DNA from: an uncultured Lysobacter sp.
GTDB lineage: Bacteria > Pseudomonadota > Gammaproteobacteria > Xanthomonadales > Xanthomonadaceae
NCBI GenBank assembly: GCA_946480055.1
Contig: CAMLID010000008.1
Location: forward strand, 24,840 to 88,839
DNA length: 64,000 nt
Direction: 5' to 3'
Shown piece after piece: positions 38,290-48,405 of the stretch. A program made the position numbers and the translations under genes. The notes beneath the pieces were generated by a model, which was not told where the DNA came from, searched no databases, and saw only the letters and a list, made by a program, of their open reading frames with translations. Numbering within the stretch: position 1 is the first letter of the stretch; each line of letters begins with the position of its first letter.

Positions 38290-39567
38290 TCAGCGCTCCA
38301 GAATCGCCACCACGCCCATGCCGCCGGCGGTGCAGATCGAGATCAGGCAGCGGCCGCCGCCGCGTTGCTTGAGTTCCTTGGCGGCGGTAGCGACGATGCG
38401 CGCACCGGTCGCGGCGAACGGGTGACCGGCCGCCAGCGAGGAACCGTTGGGGTTGATCTTGGCCGGATCGATCCGGCCCAGCGGCGCATCCAGGCCGAGG
38501 CGGTTCTTGCAGTACTCCTCGCTCTCCCAGGCCCGCAGCGTGCACAGCACCTGCGCGGCGAAGGCCTCGTGGATCTCGTAGAAATCGAAATCCTGCAGCG
38601 TCAGGCCGTTGCGCTTGAGCATCTCCGGCACCGCCACGGTCGGCGCCATCAGCAGGCCCTCGCCGTGGACGAAATCGACCGCCGCCACCTGCGAGTCGCG
38701 TAGGTAGCACAGCACCTCGTGGTTATGCGCTTGCGCCCATTCTTCCGAGGCCAGCAGACAAGCCGCGGCGCCGTCGGTGAGCGGCGTGGAGTTGGCCGCG
38801 GTCAGGGTGCCGCGGCCGGAGGTCTTGTCGAACGCCGGCTTCAGCGTCGCCAGCTTCTCCAGGGTGCTGTCGGCGCGCAGGACGTTGTCGCGCGAGACTC
38901 CGCGAAAGCTGACCACCAGGTCCTCGAAGAAACCGCGCTCGTAGGCCGCGGCCAGCTTCTGGTGCGAGGACAGCGCCCACTCGTCCTGCGAGTCGCGCGA
39001 GATGTTCCACTCCTTGGCCATGTCCTCGCAGTGGTCGCCCATGCTCTTGCCGGTGCGCGGCTCGGCCACGCCGGGGAACTCGGGCTTGAGTTCGCGGAAA
39101 TGGAAGCCCTTGAACGCGGCCAGCTTGTCCTTGGTGGTCTTGGCGCGCGCGGCCTCGAGCAGACGGCGGCGCAGGCGCTTGCCGTACACGATCGGCACGT
39201 CGGAGGTGGTGTCCGAACCGCCGCCGATGCCGACCTCGATCTGGCCGGCGGCGATCTTGTTGCCGATCGCGACGATCGAATCCAGCGAGGTGCCGCAGGC
39301 GCGCTGCAGGGTGATGCCCGGGGTCAGCGGCGACAGGCCCGAGGACAGCGCGGCTTCGCGGCCGAGGTTCCAGTCGCTGCTGTGCTTGATCACCGCACCC
39401 ATCGCGACCTCGCCCAGCTGCTGTCCGTGCAGGCCGAACTTCTCGACCAGGGCGCCGAGGGTCCGTACCGACATGCCGAGATTGCCGACGTCCGCGTAGG
39501 CGGTGTTCTGGCGGCAGAACGGAATGCGAACGCCACCGAGCACGGCGACGGGACGGGCAGGACGCAT
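38290..39567 (-). CDS. fadI: Thiolase, acetyl-CoA C-acyltransferase FadI-like
   Basis: 425 residues. Thiolases cleave 3-ketoacyl-CoA with CoA, the last step of fatty-acid beta-oxidation (or condense acetyl-CoA in reverse). The nucleophile is Cys91 in TLQRACGTSLDS, the His base is in YEIHEAFAAQVL near 355 and the second Cys is in ICTAGGMGVV near 415; NPNGSSLAAGHPFAATGAR is the other signature. The length and the GHCEDMAKEWNISRD-like region (MGDHCEDMAKEW) match FadI, the anaerobic-type subunit. No fadJ partner is adjacent, so it may work with a distant multifunctional protein. Confidence 0.9.
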   Translation of the reverse strand: MRPARPVAVLGGVRIPFCRQNTAYADVGNLGMSVRTLGALVEKFGLHGQQLGEVAMGAVIKHSSDWNLGREAALSSGLSPLTPGITLQRACGTSLDSIVAIGNKIAAGQIEVGIGGGSDTTSDVPIVYGKRLRRRLLEAARAKTTKDKLAAFKGFHFRELKPEFPGVAEPRTGKSMGDHCEDMAKEWNISRDSQDEWALSSHQKLAAAYERGFFEDLVVSFRGVSRDNVLRADSTLEKLATLKPAFDKTSGRGTLTAANSTPLTDGAAACLLASEEWAQAHNHEVLCYLRDSQVAAVDFVHGEGLLMAPTVAVPEMLKRNGLTLQDFDFYEIHEAFAAQVLCTLRAWESEEYCKNRLGLDAPLGRIDPAKINPNGSSLAAGHPFAATGARIVATAAKELKQRGGGRCLISICTAGGMGVVAILER

Positions 39568-39707
39568 CGGATTACCTCGGCTGGACGGGACGGCAGGGAA
39601 GGGCGGACGGAGCGGATGAAACGGCCCGCAACATCATCGCGGGCATAATGGCGCAGTGTAGCGCCGCCTCCGCGCGCAACCAAACGCCAGCGTATCCAAG
39701 CCCGACC

Positions 39708-40622
39708 ATGACCTCAGACGCCAGCCACCGCCCAGCGCCTCCCGCCCCGCTGCACGTGCTCGGCGCGCTCGCGCTGGAGCTGCGGGGCGACGCCGCCGTG
39801 GCCCGCAACGCCCTGCCCCAGGCCCGGATCGGCCCCCTGGCCGACCTGATCGCGCGCGATCTGGCCGGGTTCGCGCCCGAGGCCGCGGCGCTGGAACTGG
39901 TCGTGGTCGGCGCCCATTACGACCCGGTCGAGGTCCTGCGCCCGGGCTGGCCCCTGCACCACGAACTCGACCAACTCGCCGCGCGCGCCCCCGGCCGGCG
40001 CGAATCCGAAGGCCGGATCGTCGCCTTCGGCGCCCACGAAGACCGCCTGCCGGGCACCCTGCCGCCCTCGCCCGACTTCGCCGGCGGCCCGCTGCGGTTG
40101 GTGCCGTTCCTGCTCGGCGGCGACCCGGACATCGCCGCGCGCGTCGGCGACGCCTTCGAAAGCACCCTGCTCGAACGCGGCATGGCCGGCGCCGACACCG
40201 CCCTGGCCGCGCAGGAGGCGTTCGGCCTGCAGGTCGAGCACGCGCGCTACCTGACCGTGCACGACCTGGCCGCGATGATGGCCATGCAGTACGAGCACGC
40301 CGGCCTGGCGCCGCTGTGGCCGATCCTGGAAACCGCGCTGCTGCAGCCCGACGGCGAGGAATGGCTGGACGCGCCGCCCGAGCCGCTGATCCATTACGCC
40401 GACGGCGAAGCCCGCATCGCCCTGTTCTCGCCGCCGGCCTGGCATGCGCGCTACGCGCCCGAAGCGCCCTGCGACAGCGACGACGGCCGCGCCCAGCTCA
40501 ATCGCCGCTACCAGCACTTCGAAGCGCGCCTGCGCCAGATCGCCGCGGTGCTGGGCGCGCACGGCGTGCCGGCGACCTTCGTGCATTGCGACGATGGGGC
40601 CAAGGCGCGCGATCAGCTCTGA
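39708..40622 (+). CDS. Conserved hypothetical protein of xanthomonad type
   Basis: 304 residues, acidic, with no signal peptide or membrane segment. I see no catalytic motif; segments such as ELVVVGAHYDPVEVLRPGWPLHHELDQL, GRIVAFGAHEDRLPG and DLAAMMAMQYEHAGLAPLWPILETALL look well structured and alpha/beta. It resembles hypotheticals found only in Xanthomonadaceae, by recollection. ATG 39708 is preferred to 39648, whose extra 20 residues are low-complexity. It is divergent from fadI and converges on a GNAT gene; the shared 3' end has a GAGCGCG/CGCGCTC hairpin at 40626-40645. Confidence 0.78.
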   Translation: MTSDASHRPAPPAPLHVLGALALELRGDAAVARNALPQARIGPLADLIARDLAGFAPEAAALELVVVGAHYDPVEVLRPGWPLHHELDQLAARAPGRRESEGRIVAFGAHEDRLPGTLPPSPDFAGGPLRLVPFLLGGDPDIAARVGDAFESTLLERGMAGADTALAAQEAFGLQVEHARYLTVHDLAAMMAMQYEHAGLAPLWPILETALLQPDGEEWLDAPPEPLIHYADGEARIALFSPPAWHARYAPEAPCDSDDGRAQLNRRYQHFEARLRQIAAVLGAHGVPATFVHCDDGAKARDQL

Positions 40623-40643
40623 GGCGAGCGCGCGGCGCCGCGC

Positions 40644-41135
40644 TCAGTGCCGGTCGAACTCGGTTTCGAAGATCGCGTAACCCGCGTCGTCCATGGCGAG
40701 CGCGCGGTAGGTGCTTTGCGCGGTGGTGTTGGCGCGTTCCACGTACAGCCGCAAGCCGATCACGCCCGGCGTGGCCTGCGCCAACGTGGCGACGTGGCCG
40801 TGCATGGCCTGGTAGACGCCCTGACGACGGTGTTCCGGGGCGACGTACACGCTCTGGATCCACCACCAGTCGCCGTTGCGCCAGTCGCTCCACTCGTGGG
40901 TGAACATCAGCGTGCCGGCGGCGACCGCGATGGTTTCGCGGCCGGCGACCTCGACCTCGCGCATCGCCACGAAGTAACGCGCCTTGGCCGCGTCGGCCAG
41001 GCCGGCTTCGACGCCGGCGCGCACGGTGTCGGGATCGAGCCGCTTCTGCTCGGTTTCCCAGGCCATCGCGATCATCCAGTCGGCGATCAGGTCGCGGTCG
41101 GTGGGCTCGGCATCGCGGATACGCAGGCGGGTCAT
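40644..41135 (-). CDS. GNAT family N-acetyltransferase
   Basis: 163 residues. The acetyl-CoA binding motif A is in WIQSVYVAPEHRRQGVYQAMHGHV (Q/RxxGxY form) near 95-117, followed by the motif B strand GVIGLRLYVERANTTAQSTYRALAM. The preceding strand AVAAGTLMFTHEWSDW belongs to the central sheet. The start ATG 41135 opens with MTRLRIRDAEPTD, the classical GNAT N-terminus. The acceptor is unknown; the gene is single. Confidence 0.9.
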   Translation of the reverse strand: MTRLRIRDAEPTDRDLIADWMIAMAWETEQKRLDPDTVRAGVEAGLADAAKARYFVAMREVEVAGRETIAVAAGTLMFTHEWSDWRNGDWWWIQSVYVAPEHRRQGVYQAMHGHVATLAQATPGVIGLRLYVERANTTAQSTYRALAMDDAGYAIFETEFDRH

Positions 41136-41294
41136 GGCGGCAAGTCGGCTCGTGGGTGACGCACAGGATAGCCGCGGCCGGCGCCATCGCGCGGCCATCG
41201 CAGCCTCGGTTCACGTGCGATCCACGCAAGCATGCGCCGCGCACCGTGCAGCGGCGCGCAAACCATGCGCGCCTTTGCGAACCCGGTCCGGGAC

Positions 41295-41864
41295 TCAGTG
41301 CGAAATCGAGATCACGCCGCAGGCCACGCGCGCGCCGGCATTGCCGGCCGGCTGGCTGGCGTAGTCGTCGGGCGCGGCGTGCACCACCACCGCGCGACCG
41401 GCGACGTCGTTGCTGGCGCCGCCGCCCAGGGTCACCGCACGCGCATGCACGTCGACCTTGGCCACGCCCTCGGCGTCGGCGACCAGGTTGTCCATGTCGC
41501 CGCCGTGGTGGGTGCCGCTGTCGACCTTGCCGTGCGGGCTCATGCCGGGATTGAAATGGCCGCCGGCGCTGCTGGCGTCGACCGTGCTGCAATCGCCTTT
41601 CTCGTGGATATGGATCGCGTGCACGCTGCTGGGCGCGAAGCCGCCGATCACACCGGTCATGCGCACGCCGTCGGCGGTCGGCACGATCTTGACCTTGCCG
41701 CTGACCAGACTGCCCGAGGCCGAGGCCAGGATCGCCTGGCCGGACTGCGCGGTGGACACCGGCTTGGGTGCCGGTGGCGCCGCGGTCTTCTTCGGTGCCG
41801 AGCCGCAGGCGGTCAGGACCACGGCGGTCACGGCGATCAGGACGGTGCGGGCGGCGATGTTCAT
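41295..41864 (-). CDS. sodC: Cu/Zn superoxide dismutase, lipoprotein form
   Basis: 189 residues. The signal ends in a lipobox, VVLTAC, with Cys20 as the lipid site, so the enzyme is probably anchored in the envelope. The copper ligands are in HAIHIHEKGDC (His85 and His87) and GGHFNP (His103); the zinc site uses HGKVDSGTHHGGDMDNL; the disulfide pairs Cys92 with Cys182. The lysine- and proline-rich linker (KKTAAPPAPKP) spaces the domain from the membrane. The enzyme removes superoxide in the periplasm. Confidence 0.95.
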   Translation of the reverse strand: MNIAARTVLIAVTAVVLTACGSAPKKTAAPPAPKPVSTAQSGQAILASASGSLVSGKVKIVPTADGVRMTGVIGGFAPSSVHAIHIHEKGDCSTVDASSAGGHFNPGMSPHGKVDSGTHHGGDMDNLVADAEGVAKVDVHARAVTLGGGASNDVAGRAVVVHAAPDDYASQPAGNAGARVACGVISISH

Positions 41865-41953
41865 AGCGGCTCCAGGTGCTGACGACGAAATAGAAAGGAG
41901 GATGGAAAGCGGATGCGCCACGCTAGCGCGGCACTGGTTCAGTGTCGGTGAAA

Positions 41954-43365
<1,412 letters not shown>

Positions 43366-43369
<4 letters not shown>

Positions 43370-44427
43370 GCGGGCGGCGCCTCCTCTTCGATCGGCATCG
43401 GCAACAACAGGGTGAACACGGTGTGGCCCGGACGCGAGCGGTAGGCCAGCGAGCCGCGATGTTCGCGCGCGACCTGCTGCGCCAACGCCAGACCCAGGCC
43501 GCTGCCCTCGGCGCGACCGGACACCAGCGGCAGGAACAACTGCTCGGTGAGTTCCTCGGGCACGCCGCGGCCGTCGTCGGCGATGTCCAGACGCAGCGCG
43601 ATCGCATACGCGGTGTCGGCGATGCGCACGCCGTGCTCGGCGCGGGTGCGCAGGGTGACCTGGGTCGCTCCGGCTTCGATCGCGTTGCGCACCAGGTTCC
43701 ACACCGCCTGCATCAAGCGATCGGCGTCGCCGGCGAACTCGGGCAGGCTGGGGTCGTAGTCGCGCACCAGGCGCACCGCCCAACCGGCCTCGCTTTCGGC
43801 CAAGCGCAGCACGCGCTCGAGCACAGCATGGATGTTCAAGGCCGTGTGCGCGCGCGGCGGCGCCGGGGTCAGCAGTTGATCGAGCAGAGCGGTGAGGCGG
43901 TCGACTTCGCTGCCGATCAGGCCGACCAGCTCGCGCGAATCGCCGTTGCCGGTGTTGCCATGGTCGAGCCGGCGCGCCAGCAACTGGGCCGCGCCCTTGA
44001 CCCCGGCCAGCGGGTTGCGCAGCTCGTGCGCCAGCCCCTTGAGCGAAGCCGACAGCGCCGACGGCAGCAGCAGCGCCGGATCGTCGCCGGGGAATTCATC
44101 GACCGGATGCACCTCGAGCAACCAGCCGCCGTCGTCGAGCCGGCTCAGCCACAGATCGGCGAAGCGCTCCTCGCCGTCGGCATAACGCAGCCGGGTCCGG
44201 CGCAGGCGCAGCGACTCGTCCATCGTGGTGCGGGCCAGGGCCGCCGCCAGGCGACCGTCGCCCGCGTCCAGGCCGGCCAAGGGCCAGCCCGGCAACCGCC
44301 GCACGCTGACCCCGAGCCAGCGCGAGAACGCCGCATTGCAGCCCAGGATCGCCCCGCCGGCATCGCTCCAGGCGAGCGGCGTGGTCAGGCTGTCCAGGGC
44401 CGGCGCAGGGGTGGGATCGGGAGGCAT
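43366..44427 (-). CDS. ntrB: Nitrogen regulation sensor kinase/phosphatase NtrB
   Basis: 353 residues, cytoplasmic, with no membrane helix, as expected of NtrB. A PAS-type domain (about 10-110) precedes the H box LAHELRNPLAGVKGAAQLL with His134 as the phosphorylated residue, then the N box (WNLVRNAIEAGA) and G boxes (DIADDGRGVP, GSGLGLALAQQVAREHRG). It phosphorylates NtrC, and PII protein switches it to phosphatase. The start codon abuts a near-consensus NtrC-binding site, which suggests direct control by NtrC. Confidence 0.95.
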
Positions 44428-44444
44428 TGCACCATCTTAGTGCA
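44428..44444. promoter_or_regulatory. Predicted NtrC-binding site at the ntrB start
   Basis: TGCACCATCTTAGTGCA matches the NtrC site TGCACCA-N3-TGGTGCA with one change and ends one base before the ntrB ATG. In enteric bacteria NtrC sites at the glnL promoter repress ntrBC, so autorepression or road-block control is the likely role. Confidence 0.75.
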
Positions 44445-44445
44445 A

Positions 44446-44837
44446 ATTTGAGCCGATCCAGCGGGGCGTGGCGGGCCGGGCGACCGGCGCGCCCGAGGCC
44501 TCCCCCAGCAAGGGGCGAGGATCGCAAGCACACCAACGACGGGGCGCTCCCGGCATGGCCCACGCGCCAAGCCTCGGGCCGCGCTGCCCGTCCCGACGAG
44601 CGGATTGCTGGATCGGCGAACTTCGGCGGCTTCATGCGACGTGCCTGCTGTTGGAACTTCGCCTGCGACCGATCGAACCGACTGCGACGCCACCGGCTCG
44701 TCGCTCGTCGGCGCAGAACCGCATGTGCGATCCATACGTCGACCCGCATCCGATACCGATGGATGTCGCGCCGAAGCAGGCGGCGCACAGCAAGCGCGCG
44801 CCTTGTTTTGCGATCGCGGTCGTCGCATCCTGACGCG
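44446..44837. other. Gene-free divergent region between ntrB and the BlaI-type repressor
   Basis: About 390 bases with no credible coding sequence on either strand. It must hold the ntrBC promoter and that of the repressor-protease pair. I found neither a sigma-54 -24/-12 element nor a copy of the palindrome seen at 46471-46508. Confidence 0.5.
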
Positions 44838-45218
44838 GTGAAGAAATCGCCTCCCACCGCCGCTGAACTCGCCATCCTGCGCATCCTGTGGCGGGACGGG
44901 CCCGCGACGGTGAAGCAGGTGCATGAGGCGGTGTATGCCGGCACCGACACCGGCTACACCAGCGCCCTGAAGATTCTTCAGAACATGCTGGCCAAGGGCC
45001 TGGTCTCGCGCGACGCCGATGCGCGCCAGCACGTTTACAAGGCCTCGGTCTCCGAGCGCCCCACCCTCAACCGCCTTGTGCGCGGGTGGATGGACAGCGC
45101 GTTTTCCGGATCTTCGCTGGCCCTGGCCATGCAAGCGCTCGATGCGCGTCCGATCGATCAGAAAGAGTTGGCGGAGTTGAAAGCCGTGATCAAACGGCTC
45201 GAAGCCGATACGGACTGA
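44838..45218 (+). CDS. BlaI/MecI-family transcriptional repressor
   Basis: 126 residues with the winged helix of the family: SPPTAAELAILRILWRDGPATVKQVHEAVY, then GYTSALKILQNMLAKGLVSRDADARQHVYKA, and a C-terminal dimerisation helix ending KAVIKRLEADTD. The GTG at 44838 gives the normal length. The gene stands two bases before an M56 protease gene, the usual blaI-blaR1 pairing, in which signal-triggered proteolysis of the repressor opens the promoter. Its operator is probably the palindrome at 46471-46508. Confidence 0.92.
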   Translation: MKKSPPTAAELAILRILWRDGPATVKQVHEAVYAGTDTGYTSALKILQNMLAKGLVSRDADARQHVYKASVSERPTLNRLVRGWMDSAFSGSSLALAMQALDARPIDQKELAELKAVIKRLEADTD

Positions 45219-45220
45219 CG

Positions 45221-46468
45221 GTGGCCCCGGTGACGCTGGTCTATGTCTTCGAGCTGCTGGCGTTCGCTCTGGTCGGGACGTTGCTGCAAGGGACCCTGCT
45301 GTGGATGTCGTGGCGTTTGTTGAGCCGCGCGATTCCCGTCTCTTATCCGCTGTTGCGCTATCGCGTCGCCGGCGCGCACTTCGCGTTGCTGTCGGGCCTG
45401 CCGCTGCTCACCATCGCGCTGTTCCATCTGTTTTTCGCAGCGATGGGCGCCGAGATTTCGCGGGAGAAGCCGTCTGTCGACCTCCCGCCCCTGGAGAGCA
45501 GCGCAGCCCACCTGAGCATGCTGGCCGGCATCGCGGGGGGCTGGTTGCTCGGCGCCATGGTCCATTGCCTCAAGCTGCTGCGTGAGTTCGCAGGCTTGGC
45601 ACGCATCGCACGGGGCGCGCCGCCGGAGAACCTGGTCGTCGCCGTCGATCGCCTAGGCAGGAAGCTCGGTGCGCGCCGCCTGGTGCAACCCTGTATAGCC
45701 GCCGTCGCCGGTCCGCAGGTCGTCGGGTTTCGCCGGGCGACTTTGATGATCCCGGCGGATTTCATGACGGCGCTGCCCGCAGCGGAGCGCGACGCGATCT
45801 TGTTGCACGAGTTGGCGCACGCGCGCAGGCACGACTTCGCGTGGAATCTGGTGCAGAGGTTCGGCCTGGCGCTGGCCTGGTTTCATCCCGCGGCGTGGGC
45901 GCTCTACAACAGCATGGCGCTGGAGCGGGAGGCTGTTTGCGACGCAGTGGCCGTCGGCCAGGGCGCCTCGCCGAAGTTGCTCGCGCAAGGCCTGTTGCGT
46001 CTCGCAGAGCGTCGGGGCGGGCAAACGATCGCCATGGCGTCCACCAGCGGCGCCACCTTGAGCGATCGCATACATCGGCTACTCGCTCCCGCGATCGCGC
46101 CGGCCTCGTTGTTGCGGCGCGCGGCGATTGCGGGCGGCATGCTGGCTTTGTTCGGCGTCGCCGCCGCACTCGCCGAGCCGGGACTCAACGCCGCTCGGAT
46201 GCGCGAGCTGTATATCGCGAGCGGTTTCGGGCCCACGGTGGTGGTCAACGCACGCGATCCTGCCGGCGCCTTCGGATTGCGCATCCGCCAGGGCCGGGTC
46301 GTACAAGCCTCCATCGAACAGCAGTCCGTGCCGACGGAGCGCATCATTCAAAAGGGCGACCAAGTCATCCTGCTCGGACCGAACCGGCGCCCGGCGGTCT
46401 CGCTGCGGGTGTCCGCCAACGGCAGAATTCGCTGGGATGCGCGCGGCTGGCACTCGGCCGGCAGCTGA
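45221..46468 (+). CDS. M56 (BlaR1/MecR1-like) membrane metallopeptidase lacking a penicillin sensor
   Basis: 415 residues. Membrane helices lie near 5-30, 48-72 and 98-118; the gluzincin motif HELAH is at 196-200 in AILLHELAHARRHDFAWN with the second Glu/His region in ALEREAVCDAVAV; a fourth helix lies near 305-325. After it come about 95 residues with no penicillin-binding motifs (no SxxK, KTG), so the signal sensed is not obviously a beta-lactam. The GTG at 45221 fits the two-base gap from the repressor. It should cleave the repressor or a partner protein. Confidence 0.9.
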   Translation: MAPVTLVYVFELLAFALVGTLLQGTLLWMSWRLLSRAIPVSYPLLRYRVAGAHFALLSGLPLLTIALFHLFFAAMGAEISREKPSVDLPPLESSAAHLSMLAGIAGGWLLGAMVHCLKLLREFAGLARIARGAPPENLVVAVDRLGRKLGARRLVQPCIAAVAGPQVVGFRRATLMIPADFMTALPAAERDAILLHELAHARRHDFAWNLVQRFGLALAWFHPAAWALYNSMALEREAVCDAVAVGQGASPKLLAQGLLRLAERRGGQTIAMASTSGATLSDRIHRLLAPAIAPASLLRRAAIAGGMLALFGVAAALAEPGLNAARMRELYIASGFGPTVVVNARDPAGAFGLRIRQGRVVQASIEQQSVPTERIIQKGDQVILLGPNRRPAVSLRVSANGRIRWDARGWHSAGS

Positions 46469-46470
46469 TA

Positions 46471-46508
46471 TACGATGCTCGTCGTAGATAAATACGACAA
46501 CCATCGTA
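46471..46508. promoter_or_regulatory. Nested palindromic operator, probable BlaI-type repressor site
   Basis: A symmetrical arrangement: TACGATG, 3 bases, GTCGTA, 6 bases, TACGAC, 3 bases, CATCGTA. Both half-site pairs are perfect inverted repeats, one nested in the other, with TCGTA/TACGA cores related to the TAC..GTA pattern of BlaI operators. It fills the space between the protease stop and the ATG at 46519. Confidence 0.72.
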
Positions 46509-46518
46509 GAGAGACCGA

Positions 46519-47826
46519 ATGGACATGCTCTCCGCCTTTTCCCGCCACCGCCTGACCGTCGGCCTGGCCGCCCTGTTACTGCCGTCGCTGGCTCCGGCCG
46601 CTCCCGACCCGGCCGATGCGGCCCGGGTATTCGCGGAGGCCGAGGTCATCTGCCAGCGCGATGGCGGCAAGCTCTGGGGGCAATCCTTGTGCGGCCCCAT
46701 CCTGCTGGTCGACTACACGGACCGATCGGTCGTAGCCAACGTTGCCGATGGGCAAGGCAAGCTCATCGCCTCCGGCAAGGTTTTCACGGGGACGCTGCCC
46801 GAGAGCGTGATCATCGCCAACACCCCCACCGAATGGTCGGGCGTGCGCTGGACTCAGCTGCTGTGGCCCTTGCCCACGGAGGAGGCCAAACGCCATGTGC
46901 TTCTCTCGCATGAGCTGTTCCACCGCATCCAACCGGCGCTCAAGCTCACGCGCAATGAGGTCGGCAACCAACACCTCGACACGCTCGAAGGCCGCTACCT
47001 GCTGCAACTGGAATGGCGCGCATTGGCGCAGGCATTGAAAGCGCCGACACCCGCCGAGCGACGCGCGGCCGTGTCCGATGCGCAGCTGTTCCGCCACGAG
47101 CGCTATCGTCTGTTCCCGCAGGCTTCGGTAGAGGAAGGCCACCTCGAGATCAATGAGGGCGTTCCCGAATACACCGGCGTGAGACTGGGCCTGACCGATC
47201 CCCAGGAGCGCATCGCCTTCGCCGAATACGACCTGTCCGCGTTCGTGCAGGCGCCGACCTTCGTGCGCTCGTTCGCCTACGCCACGGGACCGGCATACGG
47301 CTTGCTGCTGGACGAGAACGATCCGGAATGGCGTGGAAAGCTGGGGGCCGGGCAACGCCTCGACCAGCTGCTGAGCCTGGCGATGCAGCTACCCGATCCG
47401 GATTTCGCGGCCCTCAAGACACGGGCGTCGCGGTACGACGACGGTACGCTCAGATCGTCGGAGGAATCGCGCGACAGCCAGAAGCGCAAACACCTGGCGG
47501 AGCTGAAAACGCGCCTCGTGGACGGTCCGGTTCTTATCATTCCGCTCAAGAAGACCAATCGCCAATTCAACCCGCAAACCCTGCAACCGCTGGGCGAGTT
47601 GGGCATGGTGTATCCGACCATGCGATTGACCGGCGAGTGGGGCGCTCTGGAGGTCGAAAGCGGCGGTGCGCTGCTCACCCAGACCCAGGCGACGGTTTCC
47701 ACCGACGGCGTGGACCCGTCCGCGACCGAAGGCGACGGATGGCGGCTCGATCTCAAGCCGGGTTGGTCGGTGCAGCCGGGCGATCGAGCCGGCGACCTGA
47801 TCGTGGTTCACACGCCCAGCCCGTAA
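46519..47826 (+). CDS. Secreted HExxH-containing protein under the BlaI-type operator
   Basis: 435 residues. A signal peptide (hydrophobic 11-28, ending APAA) exports it. The zinc-protease-like motif HELFH at 131-135 lies in KRHVLLSHELFHRIQPAL, and GHLEINEGVPEYTGVRLGL further on could give the third ligand Glu. The C-terminal 120 residues (LIIPLKKTNRQFNPQTLQPLGELG onwards) form a beta-rich domain. I do not recognise the family beyond this metallopeptidase-like pattern. The palindrome just upstream suggests it is switched by the adjacent repressor and sensor protease. Confidence 0.78.
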   Translation: MDMLSAFSRHRLTVGLAALLLPSLAPAAPDPADAARVFAEAEVICQRDGGKLWGQSLCGPILLVDYTDRSVVANVADGQGKLIASGKVFTGTLPESVIIANTPTEWSGVRWTQLLWPLPTEEAKRHVLLSHELFHRIQPALKLTRNEVGNQHLDTLEGRYLLQLEWRALAQALKAPTPAERRAAVSDAQLFRHERYRLFPQASVEEGHLEINEGVPEYTGVRLGLTDPQERIAFAEYDLSAFVQAPTFVRSFAYATGPAYGLLLDENDPEWRGKLGAGQRLDQLLSLAMQLPDPDFAALKTRASRYDDGTLRSSEESRDSQKRKHLAELKTRLVDGPVLIIPLKKTNRQFNPQTLQPLGELGMVYPTMRLTGEWGALEVESGGALLTQTQATVSTDGVDPSATEGDGWRLDLKPGWSVQPGDRAGDLIVVHTPSP

Positions 47827-47833
47827 CTCAGCG

Positions 47834-47865
47834 GGCGGAACTCCGAGCGTCGCCGGAGTTCCGCC
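47834..47865. terminator. Perfect hairpin between convergent genes
   Basis: A 12-bp perfect stem (GGCGGAACTCCG with CGGAGTTCCGCC, eight-base loop) begins eight bases after the HExxH gene stop, before the opposing VOC gene. No T-run follows, so it may act as a two-way terminator. Confidence 0.65.
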
Positions 47866-47911
47866 ACGGCGTAGCTATCGTCGACGCAGTGAAGACCGGA
47901 CCGATGCCTCG

Positions 47912-48301
47912 TCAGGCCGCAGACAGCGCACTGACCATGACGTAATACCCGTCGGGATCGCGCAGCGCGAACTCCTCGGTGCCGGTGCTCGGATTCACGC
48001 TGGGCTCCTCTTCCAGCGCCGAAACCAGCGCCCGCGCCCGGGGCAAGGCCTCGGCGAAATCATCGACGCGGAAAAACAAAAGCAAACCGTTGCCTGGCGT
48101 GGCGGAATCGGGGCTGGCCAGTGAAGGATGCTCGTGGGCACCCCACTGGTGCAGGCAGAGCAGGACCGTTCCATCCGAGTCGAGAATCTGCCCGAAGTAG
48201 GGATGGCCGGGAGCCGTCGCCGGTATGCCCAGCAGCGACTGGTACCACTTGAAACTGGCAGCCACATCGCTGACACCGATAATCGTCCAGGTACGCTTCA
48301 T
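47912..48301 (-). CDS. VOC (glyoxalase/bleomycin-resistance) family protein
   Basis: 129 residues in two beta-alpha-beta-beta-beta units typical of the vicinal oxygen chelate fold: ASFKWYQSLLGIPATAP, the strand VLLCLHQWG, and the C-terminal EFALRDPDGYYVMVS with the usual DPDG turn and a final Glu/Tyr position. Members are small metal enzymes or drug-binding resistance proteins. Substrate unknown. ATG 48301 begins the conserved MKRTWTIIGVSDV. Confidence 0.88.
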   Translation of the reverse strand: MKRTWTIIGVSDVAASFKWYQSLLGIPATAPGHPYFGQILDSDGTVLLCLHQWGAHEHPSLASPDSATPGNGLLLFFRVDDFAEALPRARALVSALEEEPSVNPSTGTEEFALRDPDGYYVMVSALSAA

Positions 48302-48405
48302 GGGCCCTCCTGTGGTCCGACCGCAGTTCGACGTTGGACGTCACGCAGCTTAAACCAATCCTGGCGATCGTCTGCCGAAACGCCGTGGCCGTGCGTTGGA
48401 GCTCA

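Noticed and set aside
45221..46468. True BlaR1/MecR1 beta-lactam sensor
   Set aside because: No SxxK or KTG motif exists after the last membrane helix and the C-terminal part is only about 95 residues, so a penicillin-binding sensor is absent.
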